Source: Streptomyces sp. NBC_00554 (GTDB taxonomy: Bacteria > Actinomycetota > Actinomycetes > Streptomycetales > Streptomycetaceae). Taken from it: a DNA stretch of 64,000 nucleotides. The notes under the pieces were generated by a model, which worked only from the letters and a program-made list of their open reading frames with translations, was not told the DNA's origin and ran no database searches. Both the position numbers and the translations under genes were made by a program. The stretch lies in assembly GCF_041431135.1 (NCBI RefSeq), contig NZ_CP107799.1:3038001-3102000 (forward strand), in the 5' to 3' direction. Shown piece after piece: positions 1-7,941 of this stretch; within the stretch, counting starts at the first letter, position 1, and every line of letters begins with the position of its first letter.

Positions 1-1913
1 GTGCCGAGCAGCGGGGCCCACCGGGCCTTGTTGATGTTCGGAAGCCCGGTGAGCACCTCGGTGATCACGCTGTCGACGTCCGCCTCGGCCAGGTGCGGCA
101 GCAGGAGGGTGAGGGCCTCGGCCCTGCTCGTCGCGTCGGGGATTCTCAGGGCCTGGTGCATGGACCGGTCGACGGGCCAGGCACCGGTGCTCGCGAGCCG
201 GAACAGCAGCCACGGCGAGAATTTGGCGGCGATGCTGCTCAGCGAAGCGGTGATGAGCGCGTACTGCAGGCAGAGCGCCGCCGACTCCCCCTGTGCGGCG
301 TCCTGACGCGTCGCACGGCTCTCGGCGGCGGCGTCCCAGGCCTCCCGGACGTCCTTGAGGTAGCCCTTGTCCTGGTGCATCGTGCTGCGCACCGTGTACC
401 AGACGTTGGCGCCGCCGTCATCGGCCGCACCGCGCGCGGCATCGAGCGCGAGCAGACGGTGCATCTCGTCGGCGCGGCCCCCCTCCTTCAGATGGAATAC
501 GAGGTGAGCGATGCCGTAGCGCTGCCCCTGGTCCAGATCCGGTGCGGGCCGCAGCCCGGAGAGGTTGTTGTCGAGCCCGCCCCAGAGGCCGAGGTAGCTG
601 TCCGCCAGGGCGCGGTGCCTGTCGCGCAGGTCGGCCGGCTCGATGCTCAGGGCGATGTAGTCGTACAGGAGGGCGTGCACGGTCACACGTTCGCTGTCCG
701 CGTCCAGCGTCAGCAGCGATCTGCGGTCCAGAAGCACGAGCATGTCCTGAACCTCGTACTCGCTGAGGTTCCTCGTGCTCCAGAACTGTGACAGCGCCGC
801 GCAGGGCACGGTGCCGGCGTGCTTGAACACCGCGAGGCTCAGGTAGCAGTCGAGTTCGTCGGGGCTCAGTTCCTTGGTGCTGGCGTCCAGCGCCTTGAGC
901 AGGCTGGGATACGGATAGTCACGCAACCGTGCGCCGAACTCCAGCTCGCCGTCCCGCAGCCGCTCCAGGAGGCTCGGGGCCCGCCACCGGTTCCGCCCCC
1001 TGATGAAGCCGCCGGCCACAGCCAGGGCCAGCGGCAGTCCCGCACACTCGCGCACGATGCCGAGCTCGTCCGCCGTCAACTCCTGCACCTCGACGCCCAG
1101 ATGCCGCGAGAAGAGGGCGAGCGCCGCCGACTCCTCCAGGACGTCCAGCGTCTGTTCCTCGACATCCGTCTGCAGCAGTTCGCGGTCGCGGGTGGTCACC
1201 AGGACGGTGACGGTGGGGTGATGGATCTCGAACGCCCTGAGGTCCTCCGGTGTCCATACGTCGTCGAGCACCAGGAGCAGGGACTTGTCGCGCAACAGGT
1301 AGTTGATGCGGGCGTTGGCCTGCTGCTGGTCCGCCGAGACGCCGACCTTGCCGCCGAGCGCCTCGATGAGCTCGTTCTGGCGGGTCTGGATGTCGGGCTT
1401 CTTCCCCAGGTCGAGCCAGACCACCCCGTCGATGAAGTGGCCGACGACGCCCGGTGTCCTGGCGACGGCACGTGCGGTCACCGACTTCCCCACCCCCGCC
1501 ATGCCGGTGAGGGTGACGATGCGGGCACCGGACGCAGGCGTGGAGGCGAGTAGCGAGGCCTCCAGCGCGGTGATCACATCGGTGCGCTCCACATAGTGGG
1601 AGGGCAGTCCTGGAACGTTCGTGTACGGGCTGGGCGAGGGGGTGTTCGTGAGTAGCTGGGCGTGGCCGTGCAGAAGGCCGGCGAGGTCCGCGCGCCCGAT
1701 GCGTGTCAGTTTCTCCGGCAGTTCGCCGAGCCGGCCCGTGTCCTCCAGCCACGCCCAGATCCGCCTCGCCTTCTCGCCCTGGGGAAAACCGTCCTGGGTG
1801 TACGAGGGGATGCCCAGCAGATCGGCGAGGTCATGCCAGTCCTCCCCCAACCGACGGCAGAACTGGACCTTGGCCCACCCGAGGTCGCCGTCATTCTCCG
1901 GCACCTGGTTCAC
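1..1913 (-). CDS. NB-ARC (STAND) ATPase with N-terminal effector-associated domain, 3' end outside window
   Basis: NLR-like signal-transduction ATPase, read continuously on the minus strand from a GTG at 1913 to the window edge (637 codons seen, C-terminus missing). Residues about 10-85 (KVQFCRRLGEDWHDLADLLG region) match the C-terminal domain of the upstream nucleosidase. A Pro/Ser linker follows. The NB-ARC core has Walker A GMAGVGKS near residue 137, Walker B LLLVLDDVW near 212, the sensor VTTRD, and the GLPLALA motif. The remainder is helical and repeat-like, fitting a sensor or superstructure region. The start lies 31 bp after the nucleosidase stop, so the two genes should be co-transcribed. 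A second in-frame GTG lies three codons downstream, and no strong ribosome binding site separates the two. By STAND logic it should sense a trigger, oligomerise and activate the partner enzyme. That role is inferred. Confidence 0.85.
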   Translation of the reverse strand, partial: MNQVPENDGDLGWAKVQFCRRLGEDWHDLADLLGIPSYTQDGFPQGEKARRIWAWLEDTGRLGELPEKLTRIGRADLAGLLHGHAQLLTNTPSPSPYTNVPGLPSHYVERTDVITALEASLLASTPASGARIVTLTGMAGVGKSVTARAVARTPGVVGHFIDGVVWLDLGKKPDIQTRQNELIEALGGKVGVSADQQQANARINYLLRDKSLLLVLDDVWTPEDLRAFEIHHPTVTVLVTTRDRELLQTDVEEQTLDVLEESAALALFSRHLGVEVQELTADELGIVRECAGLPLALAVAGGFIRGRNRWRAPSLLERLRDGELEFGARLRDYPYPSLLKALDASTKELSPDELDCYLSLAVFKHAGTVPCAALSQFWSTRNLSEYEVQDMLVLLDRRSLLTLDADSERVTVHALLYDYIALSIEPADLRDRHRALADSYLGLWGGLDNNLSGLRPAPDLDQGQRYGIAHLVFHLKEGGRADEMHRLLALDAARGAADDGGANVWYTVRSTMHQDKGYLKDVREAWDAAAESRATRQDAAQGESAALCLQYALITASLSSIAAKFSPWLLFRLASTGAWPVDRSMHQALRIPDATSRAEALTLLLPHLAEADVDSVITEVLTGLPNINKARWAPLLG

Positions 1914-1944
1914 CTGCCAAGGACGGGGCGTCGGCCAACGCGGC

Positions 1945-3015
1945 TCATGTGTGCGCTCCCGGACCGAAGAATTTCGGGAGGTCGGGGTGGACCTCCTGGA
2001 GGGCCTGCGGCAGAAGGGGCAGCTTGTGCCGTACCTCCAGCCATTCCCAGACTCCACGCGGCTCGTTGCCGGTCTGGAAGCGGCGCTTCGTGTGGAGCGG
2101 GATCCCGAAGTAGTCGGCGAGTTCCTCCCAGTCGTCCACGAGCCCTCGGCAGAACTGCACCTTCACCGCACCGGGAAAGCTGTCCGGCGCGTCCAGGGGA
2201 ACGGCTTGTGGACGTTCCGCACCCGCTGTCGCGCCGTGCTCCCCCGCGTAGCGGCGCAGCACGGCGACCGAGAAGCGGGCGGCGGCAGCAGCGGCGTAGT
2301 CGTGCCAGTCGTCGTTCTTCTCGCTGTCGGCGAAGTCGCAGACCGCCTTCACCATGAGGAACCCCGGCCCGCCACGGTAGGCGGCGAGGGCGACGCCGAG
2401 GCTCTCCATCTCGACCCCCAGGGCCTTGGGCCACGCCGTCCGCAGCCCGTCGACGGTGTGGTCGTCCGCGATGACCTTCTCGCCGCTGAGGACCGGACCG
2501 AAGTGAGCCTTGGGCCCCCTGCTCGTCGTCGGCAGCGGGTCGACGCCGGCAGGCGCGGTCCCGGAAAGGAGCCATTCCGCGGGCTCCACCGATCCGGCCA
2601 TCGACAGGAGCCCGTAGTCGGGCCGGTAGGTCTCGTACCGCGGCTTCGGCCCCTCGACGGTCAGCTTCGAGAGTTCGTAGCCGACGACCTGATCCGGGAC
2701 CAGCACGTCACCCAGACGAAGGTCGTCACCGGCCCCGCGGACACCTCCGGCGATGCCCACCAGCAGGAGCTGGGCGGGATTCCACACACCGATGGCCCGC
2801 GTCGCGAGCGCGGCGATGCCGACGTTTCCCATGCCCGACGGCGGAAGAACCAGAACGCGGGTCCCGTCGACGTCGCAGACGTTCAGGTCCTGTCCCTGCC
2901 AGCGGTACCGGACAGAGGGCCCCAGCGCGTCCAGCAGCGCCTGCCTCTCGACAGGGAGCGCGGTGAAAACCGCGATGTCCGGCGCAGGCTCGGTGATTCC
3001 CAACTTTTGTCCCAC
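1945..3015 (-). CDS. Nucleoside phosphorylase/nucleosidase-fold enzyme with C-terminal effector-associated domain
   Basis: The N-terminal 270 residues are a PNP/MTA-SAH nucleosidase-type domain: DIAVFTALPVE strand, glycine-rich GIAGGVRGAGDDLRLGDVLV, the substrate-binding GVEMES motif, and the late acidic CDFAD. The last 70 residues (PGAVKVQFCRGLVDDW to DLPKFF) are homologous to the N-terminus of the next gene, an NB-ARC ATPase. I use the GTG at 3015 because the fold begins a few codons later; an ATG at 3063 would add 16 residues of low-complexity sequence. Housekeeping nucleosidases lack such a tail. PNP-fold enzymes used as immune effectors are known to cleave ATP or related purine nucleotides (Detocs and related systems). 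Whether this one cuts ATP, NAD, or MTA/SAH cannot be told from sequence. Confidence 0.85.
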   Translation of the reverse strand: MGQKLGITEPAPDIAVFTALPVERQALLDALGPSVRYRWQGQDLNVCDVDGTRVLVLPPSGMGNVGIAALATRAIGVWNPAQLLLVGIAGGVRGAGDDLRLGDVLVPDQVVGYELSKLTVEGPKPRYETYRPDYGLLSMAGSVEPAEWLLSGTAPAGVDPLPTTSRGPKAHFGPVLSGEKVIADDHTVDGLRTAWPKALGVEMESLGVALAAYRGGPGFLMVKAVCDFADSEKNDDWHDYAAAAAARFSVAVLRRYAGEHGATAGAERPQAVPLDAPDSFPGAVKVQFCRGLVDDWEELADYFGIPLHTKRRFQTGNEPRGVWEWLEVRHKLPLLPQALQEVHPDLPKFFGPGAHT

Positions 3016-3079
3016 GCCGCCACTTTGGCACGCGCGGGCGTCCCGCGCCCCGGGTTCCGCCACTGAACCGGGCTCGGGC

Positions 3080-3148
3080 CAGGGGCGCGGGGCTGTGACA
3101 TATGCGGCTCCGCCGCGTGGGCGTGACCAGCCGCCACCGGCCCGCGGC
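3080..3148. repeat. Streptomyces-type intergenic palindromic repeat (family A)
   Basis: This gene-free stretch contains the ATGCGGCTCCGCCGCGTGGG core flanked by GGGGCGCGGGGCTG and ACCGGCCCGCGG blocks. I recognise this as a common dispersed Streptomyces intergenic sequence. It lies between the nucleosidase operon start and the oxidoreductase pseudogene. No coding capacity is apparent. Confidence 0.5.
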
Positions 3149-3191
3149 GAACGAGCCGCATGTCCGGCGGGCGCTCAGGCGGAGTCAGGAA

Positions 3192-3853
3192 TCAGGCGCG
3201 GTGGTCTGCCGGGCGCTCCCGAGGCGCCTCGGCGAGTGCCTTCGTCACCGCGGCGGTGCCCTCCGCGAGGCCGTACACGGGGGTGCCGGGCTGCTGGCGC
3301 CAGGAGTCGTCGAGGCCGCCGGCGTCCACGGTGTCGAAGCCGAGTTCGTCGATGAGGGCGCGGACGACGCGCTTGGCGGCCTCGTCGTCGCCGGCGACCG
3401 GGAGGGCGACGCGTCGGGGGCGCCCTCCGGTCGGGGGCGGTCCAGGATGTCCTGGGCGTAGGTGCCGTTGAAGGCCTTGATGACGGTGTGGCCGATCTGC
3501 TGGGCGGTCCAGCGGCTCTCGGTGAGGCCGTCGTCCTCGATGGCGGCGATCCTGCCGTCGCGCTGCTGGGGGTAGTAGTTGCCTGTGTCGATGACGACGG
3601 CCCCGTCCGCCGCCTCGTCGAGCAGCCCGGAGGGCAGGTTCGGCACCGCCTTCAGGGGGACCGTGACCACGACGACCTCCGCGCCGCGCGCTGCGTCCTC
3701 GACCTTGGCGGGTGTCGCCCCGGTCTCCTCGACCAGGGCGGCGAGGGTCTCCGGGCCGCGCGAGTTCGCCACGGAGACGTCGTGGCCGAGGGCGGTGAGG
3801 CGCCGGGTGAGGTTGCCGCCGATGTTGCCCGCGCCGATGATGCCGATCTTCAT
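3192..3853 (-). pseudogene. NADPH-dependent F420 reductase-like oxidoreductase, frameshifted
   Basis: Starts at ATG 3853 behind an AGGGGT ribosome site with the Rossmann motif MKIGIIGAGNIGGNL, then VVVTVPLKAVP and IKAFNGTYAQDIL, typical of F420-dependent NADP oxidoreductase-like proteins. Near 3412-3413 the frame breaks: after PEGAPD the reading frame goes into Ser/Pro-rich nonsense running to 3245. One added C (GACGC to GACCGC) restores RVALPVAGDDEAAKRVV, then ELGFDTVDAGGLDDSWR, ending at the TGA at 3192-3194. Length in the repaired frame is about 220 residues, normal for the family. It is either a true single-base deletion or a sequencing error in a GC-rich run. Confidence 0.8.
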
Positions 3854-3951
3854 GAGACAGACCCCTCTGGGGTTGATGCTCCTGATGTGGATCATCAACC
3901 CCGGATCCGGAACCGCTATTCCGCTCGCGTACGGCGGACGGGTGGCTCGCG

Positions 3952-4947
3952 TCAGGGCCTCACCACGATCTTGCCGGTGTGCGTGTTCCTCTCCATCAGG
4001 CGGTGGGCGTCCCCGATGCGGTCGAGGCCGTCGAAGACCTCGGCGACGACCGGACGCAGGGTGCCGTCGGTCAGGCCCGAGTTGAGGTAGTGCGAGGCGC
4101 GGTGGCGGCCCTCGGCGCTCCTGGTGACGTCCGGGTTGGCGTAGCCGTGGACGGTCAGGGGCCAGTTCCAGGACAGCTCGGCGGGGCGCCGGTCGAGAAA
4201 GCCGTAGAGGACCAGCGTGCCGCCCGGTACGGCGGCGTCGCCCAGCGCGCGGAAGCCGGGGCCGCCGATCGCGTCGAAGACGATGTCGACGCCCCGCCCG
4301 CCGGTCAGCCGCTTGGCCTCCTTCACCACGTCCTCCTGCTCGGTGACGATGACGTGCTCCGCGCCCAGGTCGAGGAGGCGCTGCCGCTTGGCCTCGGTGC
4401 GGGTGGTGGCGATCGGGACCGCGCCGGAGCGGCGGGCCACCTGGAGGGCCGCGGTGCCGACTCCGCTGGACGCGCCCGTGATCAGCACCTGGTCGCCGGG
4501 CGCCATGCCGGCAGTCCGGACCAGGGCGCCGTACGAGGTCGAGTACGTGACCCAGGAGGCCGCCGCGGTGACCGCGTCGACGCCGGCGGGCCGGGGTACG
4601 ACGGAACTCTCGTCCAGCAGCACCAGTTCGCCGTAGACCCCGTGAGCGCTCAGTTCGAAGTTGCCCGCCGCCATCACGAGGTCGCCGGGGGCGAAGGCGG
4701 TCACCCCTTCGCCGACCGACTCGACCGTGCCCGCCGCCTCGTAGCCGTTGCGGGAGGCGGGAAGGGTCGGCTGGTAGTAGTAGGTCCCTGCACGGAAAAG
4801 GGCCTCGGCACGATTGAGGCCCAACGCCTCGACGTGCACGCGGACTTGACCGGGGCCCGGCGCGGGAATCTCGACGTCCTCGGTCTTCAGGACGTCCGGG
4901 CCGCCGAGTTCGTGAAAGAGCACCGTACGTGCGGTGGTTGATGTCAT
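3952..4947 (-). CDS. Medium-chain dehydrogenase/reductase, quinone oxidoreductase type
   Basis: 331 residues, full length for a zinc-independent MDR protein. The N-terminal GroES-like domain contains RVHVEALGLNRAEALFR and GYEAAGTVESVG. The NAD(P)H-binding domain contains LITGASSGVGTAALQVARR around residue 150, then VDIVFDAIGGPGF. The zinc-ligand pattern of classical alcohol dehydrogenases is absent, so quinone or enone reduction with NADPH is likelier than alcohol oxidation. It is transcribed divergently from the AraC regulator at 5047 across about 100 bp, so that regulator probably controls it. Substrate unknown. Confidence 0.87.
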   Translation of the reverse strand: MTSTTARTVLFHELGGPDVLKTEDVEIPAPGPGQVRVHVEALGLNRAEALFRAGTYYYQPTLPASRNGYEAAGTVESVGEGVTAFAPGDLVMAAGNFELSAHGVYGELVLLDESSVVPRPAGVDAVTAAASWVTYSTSYGALVRTAGMAPGDQVLITGASSGVGTAALQVARRSGAVPIATTRTEAKRQRLLDLGAEHVIVTEQEDVVKEAKRLTGGRGVDIVFDAIGGPGFRALGDAAVPGGTLVLYGFLDRRPAELSWNWPLTVHGYANPDVTRSAEGRHRASHYLNSGLTDGTLRPVVAEVFDGLDRIGDAHRLMERNTHTGKIVVRP

Positions 4948-5046
4948 ACGGGCGACGCTATGAGGCGGCCGGTCGACGATCCATGCCTGCCGGTCTCCCT
5001 TTCATGTCCGAACGTCTCGCCCGGAAGACCGCGCTACCGTACGGGC

Positions 5047-5991
5047 ATGGACGTACTCAGCGACGCCATCGCGGCGATGCGCACCGGGCGCCCGCACTCC
5101 GCGCGCCAGGACAAGTACGCGCCCTGGGGCATACGTTTCGAGGCCTCGGCCGGGGCGGGTTTCCACGTGGTGCTCCAGGGGTCGGCGTGGCTGATCCCCT
5201 CGGACGGCGACCCGGTGGCGCTGGGCCCGGGTGACGTGGTGTTCCTCGCCCACGGCCGCGGGCACGCGCTGGCCAGCGCCGTCGACGTACCTCTGGAGGA
5301 GGTACGACTGGATCCGGGCACCACCTGGCCCGAACTCCCGCCCGTACAGGGGTCGTCGAAGGCAACGCCCACGGTGCTGCTGTGCGGCGCGTACTGGTTG
5401 GACCGGGCCCGCGCCCACCCCCTGCTCACGGAGCTGCCCGAGGTGGTCCACCTCCCTGCCCGGGTCGGCGCGCACCGCTCGCTGCGGGCGGCGGTCGAGC
5501 TTCTCGGCGTGGAGCTGGAGGAGCCGCAGCCGGGCTCCGACACCATCGTGACGTCGCTCCTCGACACGCTGCTGCTGTACATCCTGCGCGCCTGGTGGCA
5601 GCGCGAGCGCCATGGGCAGGGTCATCCGACGGGCTGGTCCGCGGCCCTCGCCGACCCCGGTGTCGCGGGGGCCCTGCGTGCCATTCACGGCGACCCGTCC
5701 CACCCCTGGACGGTCGAGGAGCTCGGCACCCGCGGCGGCCTCTCCCGCGCCGCCTTCGCACGCCGCTTCGCCACCCTGGTGGGCGAGCCCCCGCTCACCT
5801 ACCTCACCTGGTGGCGCATGACCACCGCGGGCCGCCTCCTTCGAGCCGACGACATGCCGCTCCGCCTGATAGCCCAACGCACCGGCTACACCTCGGAGTT
5901 CGCCTTCGCCAAGGCCTTCAAGAGGGAGTACGGGGTGGCGCCGGGGCAGTACCGCAAGGGGACCTCCCAGGGCACCACGCACACCCCATGA
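5047..5991 (+). CDS. AraC-family transcriptional regulator with cupin sensor
   Basis: 314 residues from ATG 5047, the first start compatible with the cupin fold. The N-terminal half is a cupin-type ligand domain (FHVVLQGSAWLIPSDGDPVA, LGPGDVVFLAHGRGHAL). The C-terminal 100 residues carry the two AraC helix-turn-helix motifs: WTVEELGTRGGLSRAAFARR, then PLRLIAQRTGYTSEFAFAKA ending in the usual FKREYGVAPGQYR. It faces away from the MDR oxidoreductase at 3952-4947 and is the natural candidate to regulate it and itself. The gene ends at a strong bidirectional hairpin. Confidence 0.9.
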   Translation: MDVLSDAIAAMRTGRPHSARQDKYAPWGIRFEASAGAGFHVVLQGSAWLIPSDGDPVALGPGDVVFLAHGRGHALASAVDVPLEEVRLDPGTTWPELPPVQGSSKATPTVLLCGAYWLDRARAHPLLTELPEVVHLPARVGAHRSLRAAVELLGVELEEPQPGSDTIVTSLLDTLLLYILRAWWQRERHGQGHPTGWSAALADPGVAGALRAIHGDPSHPWTVEELGTRGGLSRAAFARRFATLVGEPPLTYLTWWRMTTAGRLLRADDMPLRLIAQRTGYTSEFAFAKAFKREYGVAPGQYRKGTSQGTTHTP

Positions 5992-5993
5992 CC

Positions 5994-6029
5994 GAGGGGC
6001 GCCCACCGGATCACCGGTGGGCGCCCCTC
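5994..6029. terminator. Bidirectional intrinsic terminator
   Basis: A perfect 16-bp stem (GAGGGGCGCCCACCGG) with an ATCA loop lies between the convergent AraC and EF-hand genes. There is no long T-run, as is usual for Streptomyces. Confidence 0.8.
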
Positions 6030-6039
6030 TCCGCTCGGC

Positions 6040-6285
6040 TCACTTGCTGAGGTGGGCCCAGAACTCGTCGAACGCCAGGAGCTTGTCACCGTTGAGGTCG
6101 CGGTTGGCGATCAGGGCCTCCGCGACCGACTCGGTGACGTTCCAGTCCCCGCCCTGGGCGAGGGCGGTCTTGAACTCGGCGGGCGTGATGAACCCGTCCC
6201 CGTCCGTGTCGATCCGCTCGAACGCCTTGCGTGCTTCCTCGATGTCCGCCACCGGATCCGCCCCTTCGTAGTGCATTCCTGCCAT
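6040..6285 (-). CDS. Small EF-hand calcium-binding protein
   Basis: 81 residues from ATG 6285. Two canonical EF-hand loops are visible: DTDGDGFITPAEF and DLNGDKLLAFDEF. Both have Asp/Asn at positions 1, 3 and 5 and Glu at 12, so both should bind calcium. No signal peptide or membrane segment is present, so it is cytosolic, like the CabD-type calmodulin-like proteins known in Streptomyces. A longer reading from 6354 would add an unconvincing N-terminus. It is convergent with the AraC gene. Confidence 0.85.
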   Translation of the reverse strand: MAGMHYEGADPVADIEEARKAFERIDTDGDGFITPAEFKTALAQGGDWNVTESVAEALIANRDLNGDKLLAFDEFWAHLSK

Positions 6286-6301
6286 GTATACGGAGGTCAG
6301 A

Positions 6302-6916
6302 TTAACCGGCCACCCGAGCACGCAGTGCGGCGACCACCCAGGCGAACTCCTCACGGTGCGCGCCGGCAGGGCTCCCGCCCTTCAGCGTGGACAGCAACTC
6401 CCGGTACCGGGCGAGCCGGTCGTTGGACGCCGACTCCATGCGTTCGAGTACGACGGTCAGGTCGCCGCCCCCCAGTACCTCCCGCACGATCGCCTCCGCC
6501 TCCGGCGACTCGGGGGCGATTCCCCGCTTGCGGGCGTCCGCCCCCAGCTGGAGCAGGCGCATGGGGAACCACGTGGCCCGCCCGGCGGCGGCACCGCGGT
6601 TGTAGTCCGCCGAGTTGAAGTCGAAGACGTTCCGCATCTGCGCCCGGAACTCCGGGTCCTGGACCATCTCGGCCAGCTCCACCCAGGCGTCCACCTGCTC
6701 GGGGGTCGGATCGTCCGGCAGGCCCACCGAGATGGAACGCATCCGCTCCTCGATGCCCGGGTCCACATAGTCGAGCCCGTGGAACAGCTCGTCCACGAAC
6801 TCCTCCATGATCCGCTTCCGCTCGGCTGCCGACAGCCGCGCCAGCTTGTTCATGAGTGTCATCTCCTCTGCGGTCGAACCGCGTCGCGCCACGGTCGACA
6901 GCACCGCACGGGTCAC
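6302..6916 (-). CDS. Separated C-terminal half of a MerR-family regulator
   Basis: This frame encodes about 200 residues (RAVLSTVARRGSTAEEMTLM, RKRIMEEFVDELFHGLDYVD, then a helical domain with FPMRLLQLGADARKRGI). It follows directly on the MerR DNA-binding ORF at 6919-7248 in another frame. The two are separated by a 38-bp palindromic element. Removing those 38 bases joins ALDAQI to LKVTRAVL in frame, giving an ordinary 310-residue MerR regulator with a long C-terminal sensor domain. As it stands, the half could be made only by reinitiation at GTG 6916 or ATG 6853 (MTLMNKLAR). I see it as one half of a disrupted gene rather than an independent protein. Confidence 0.7.
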   Translation of the reverse strand: MTRAVLSTVARRGSTAEEMTLMNKLARLSAAERKRIMEEFVDELFHGLDYVDPGIEERMRSISVGLPDDPTPEQVDAWVELAEMVQDPEFRAQMRNVFDFNSADYNRGAAAGRATWFPMRLLQLGADARKRGIAPESPEAEAIVREVLGGGDLTVVLERMESASNDRLARYRELLSTLKGGSPAGAHREEFAWVVAALRARVAG

Positions 6917-6918
6917 CT

Positions 6919-7248
6919 TCAGCTGGGGGCACCTCCCAGGCCCTTAAGGCACTGGGGGAGGATCTGCGCGTCCAGCGCCGCCACGTGCGCCGCCGCGACC
7001 TCCGCGACCGTCGTCTCGCCCGCCAGCACCTTGCGTACGTCGTCCAGGCCGAGGCCCAGCTCGCGCAGGGTGTGGATCAGTTCCAGGCGGGCGACGGACT
7101 CGGCGTCGTAGAGGCGGTAGCCGCCGGCGGAGCGGGTCACCGGGGTGAGGACGCCCTCGTCCGACCAGTACCGGATGGTGCGCACGGTCAGTCCGGTGGC
7201 CCTGGCCAGCTCTCCGATGGTGAAAAGTTCGGTGCCGTCGTCGATCAT
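6919..7248 (-). CDS. MerR-family regulator, DNA-binding half, truncated by element insertion
   Basis: Starts at ATG 7248 (MIDDGTELFTIGELARATGL). The winged-helix motif VRTIRYWSDEGVLTP and the SAGGYRLYDAESVARL wing are intact, followed by the dimerisation helix (LGLGLDDVRKVLAGETTVAE). The frame then enters the palindromic element, reads LPQCLKGLGGAPS and stops. The ligand-binding part sits downstream in another frame. What is made may be a DNA-binding fragment that can still dimerise and repress. A promoter with a 19-bp spacer, as MerR proteins prefer, lies just upstream. Confidence 0.75.
   Translation of the reverse strand: MIDDGTELFTIGELARATGLTVRTIRYWSDEGVLTPVTRSAGGYRLYDAESVARLELIHTLRELGLGLDDVRKVLAGETTVAEVAAAHVAALDAQILPQCLKGLGGAPS
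6923..6960. mobile_element. 38-bp palindromic mini-element (family C) inside a MerR gene
   Basis: The sequence begins CTGGGGGCACCTCCCAGG and ends CACTGGGGGAG. It shares both ends with the copy at 47155-47190. I know this GC-rich palindrome from many Streptomyces intergenic regions. Here its length (38, not a multiple of 3) breaks the MerR reading frame. Removing it exactly restores the frame, and a CT dinucleotide flanks both sides of the element as it reads on the coding strand. Confidence 0.7.
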
Positions 7249-7255
7249 GTCTGCG

Positions 7256-7286
7256 AGTGTGGGCCTTCCAGTGGGTGGAGACTCAA
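7256..7286 (-). promoter_or_regulatory. MerR-type promoter/operator of the split MerR gene
   Basis: On the minus strand TTGAGT (7286-7281) is separated by 19 bp from CACACT (7261-7256). The spacer holds an imperfect dyad CTCCA-CCCAC-TGGAAG. The stretched 19-bp spacer is the hallmark of MerR-activated promoters, and the start codon lies 7 bp downstream of the -10 box. Confidence 0.45.
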
Positions 7287-7302
7287 GGAGCGCGGGAGCA
7301 CG

Positions 7303-7938
7303 GTGGTGGAGACTCTTCGGGACATTCTCGAAGCTGCGGGGCGCGGTGTCCTCCCGCCTGCGGACGGCCGTACGACCGTCGTGGCGCAGGCGTCCCACCG
7401 GGACGCGGGTGTGCTCGCCTTCACCGCGCACGCGGTGGTCTTCACGGACGAGGATCCGCAGTGGGTGTACGACACGCTGGCCGCCGTGGAGTGCGACGCC
7501 CTCGCGGCGCCGATGAACGCGCGGTTCCTGACGGCCTTGCTGGAGCGGACGGGGCGTACGTCCGAGACGATCGACGCGATGCTGGTGGGCTCACCGCTGC
7601 CCGGCGAGCCGCCGCTCCCGCTGAAGGAGATCACGGACGGCGGACATCCGCGGATCGTGTACGCCCGCAGGCGGCGCGACGACGTGCGCGCGTGGACCGC
7701 GGAAGGCGGCGTGCTGGTGATGGGGCGCGGCATCGCCGGCCGCCTCGAGGTCTCCGTCGAGGTGGACGAGGAGGTACGGCACCGGGGGCTGGGGCGGCTG
7801 CTGGTGACCGCCGCCCGGCATCTCGTCACGGAGCCGCTGTGGGCCCAGGTCGCGCCGGGGAACGCCCGCAGCATGCGGACGTTCCAGGCGGCCGGCTACC
7901 GGATCGTGGGCTCGGAGGCGCTGCTCATCGCCCGATAG
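7303..7938 (+). CDS. GNAT-family N-acetyltransferase
   Basis: 211 residues from GTG 7303, preceded by AAGGAG and a nearer GGGAG. The acetyl-CoA-binding motif A is visible near the C-terminus: VEVDEEVRHRGLGRLLVTAA (R-x-x-G-L-G). It is followed by the motif B-like NARSMRTFQAAGYRIVGSE. The N-terminal 120 residues are less conserved and probably set substrate choice. It is divergent from the MerR gene and starts only 55 bp from it, so the MerR regulator may control it. Acceptor substrate unknown. Confidence 0.85.
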   Translation: MVETLRDILEAAGRGVLPPADGRTTVVAQASHRDAGVLAFTAHAVVFTDEDPQWVYDTLAAVECDALAAPMNARFLTALLERTGRTSETIDAMLVGSPLPGEPPLPLKEITDGGHPRIVYARRRRDDVRAWTAEGGVLVMGRGIAGRLEVSVEVDEEVRHRGLGRLLVTAARHLVTEPLWAQVAPGNARSMRTFQAAGYRIVGSEALLIAR

Positions 7939-7941
7939 GCG

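Noticed and set aside
93..3066. Long plus-strand ORFs over the first 3 kb
   Set aside because: They lie opposite the NB-ARC and nucleosidase genes, have Arg/Pro/Ala-rich translations without domains, and are GC-driven shadows.
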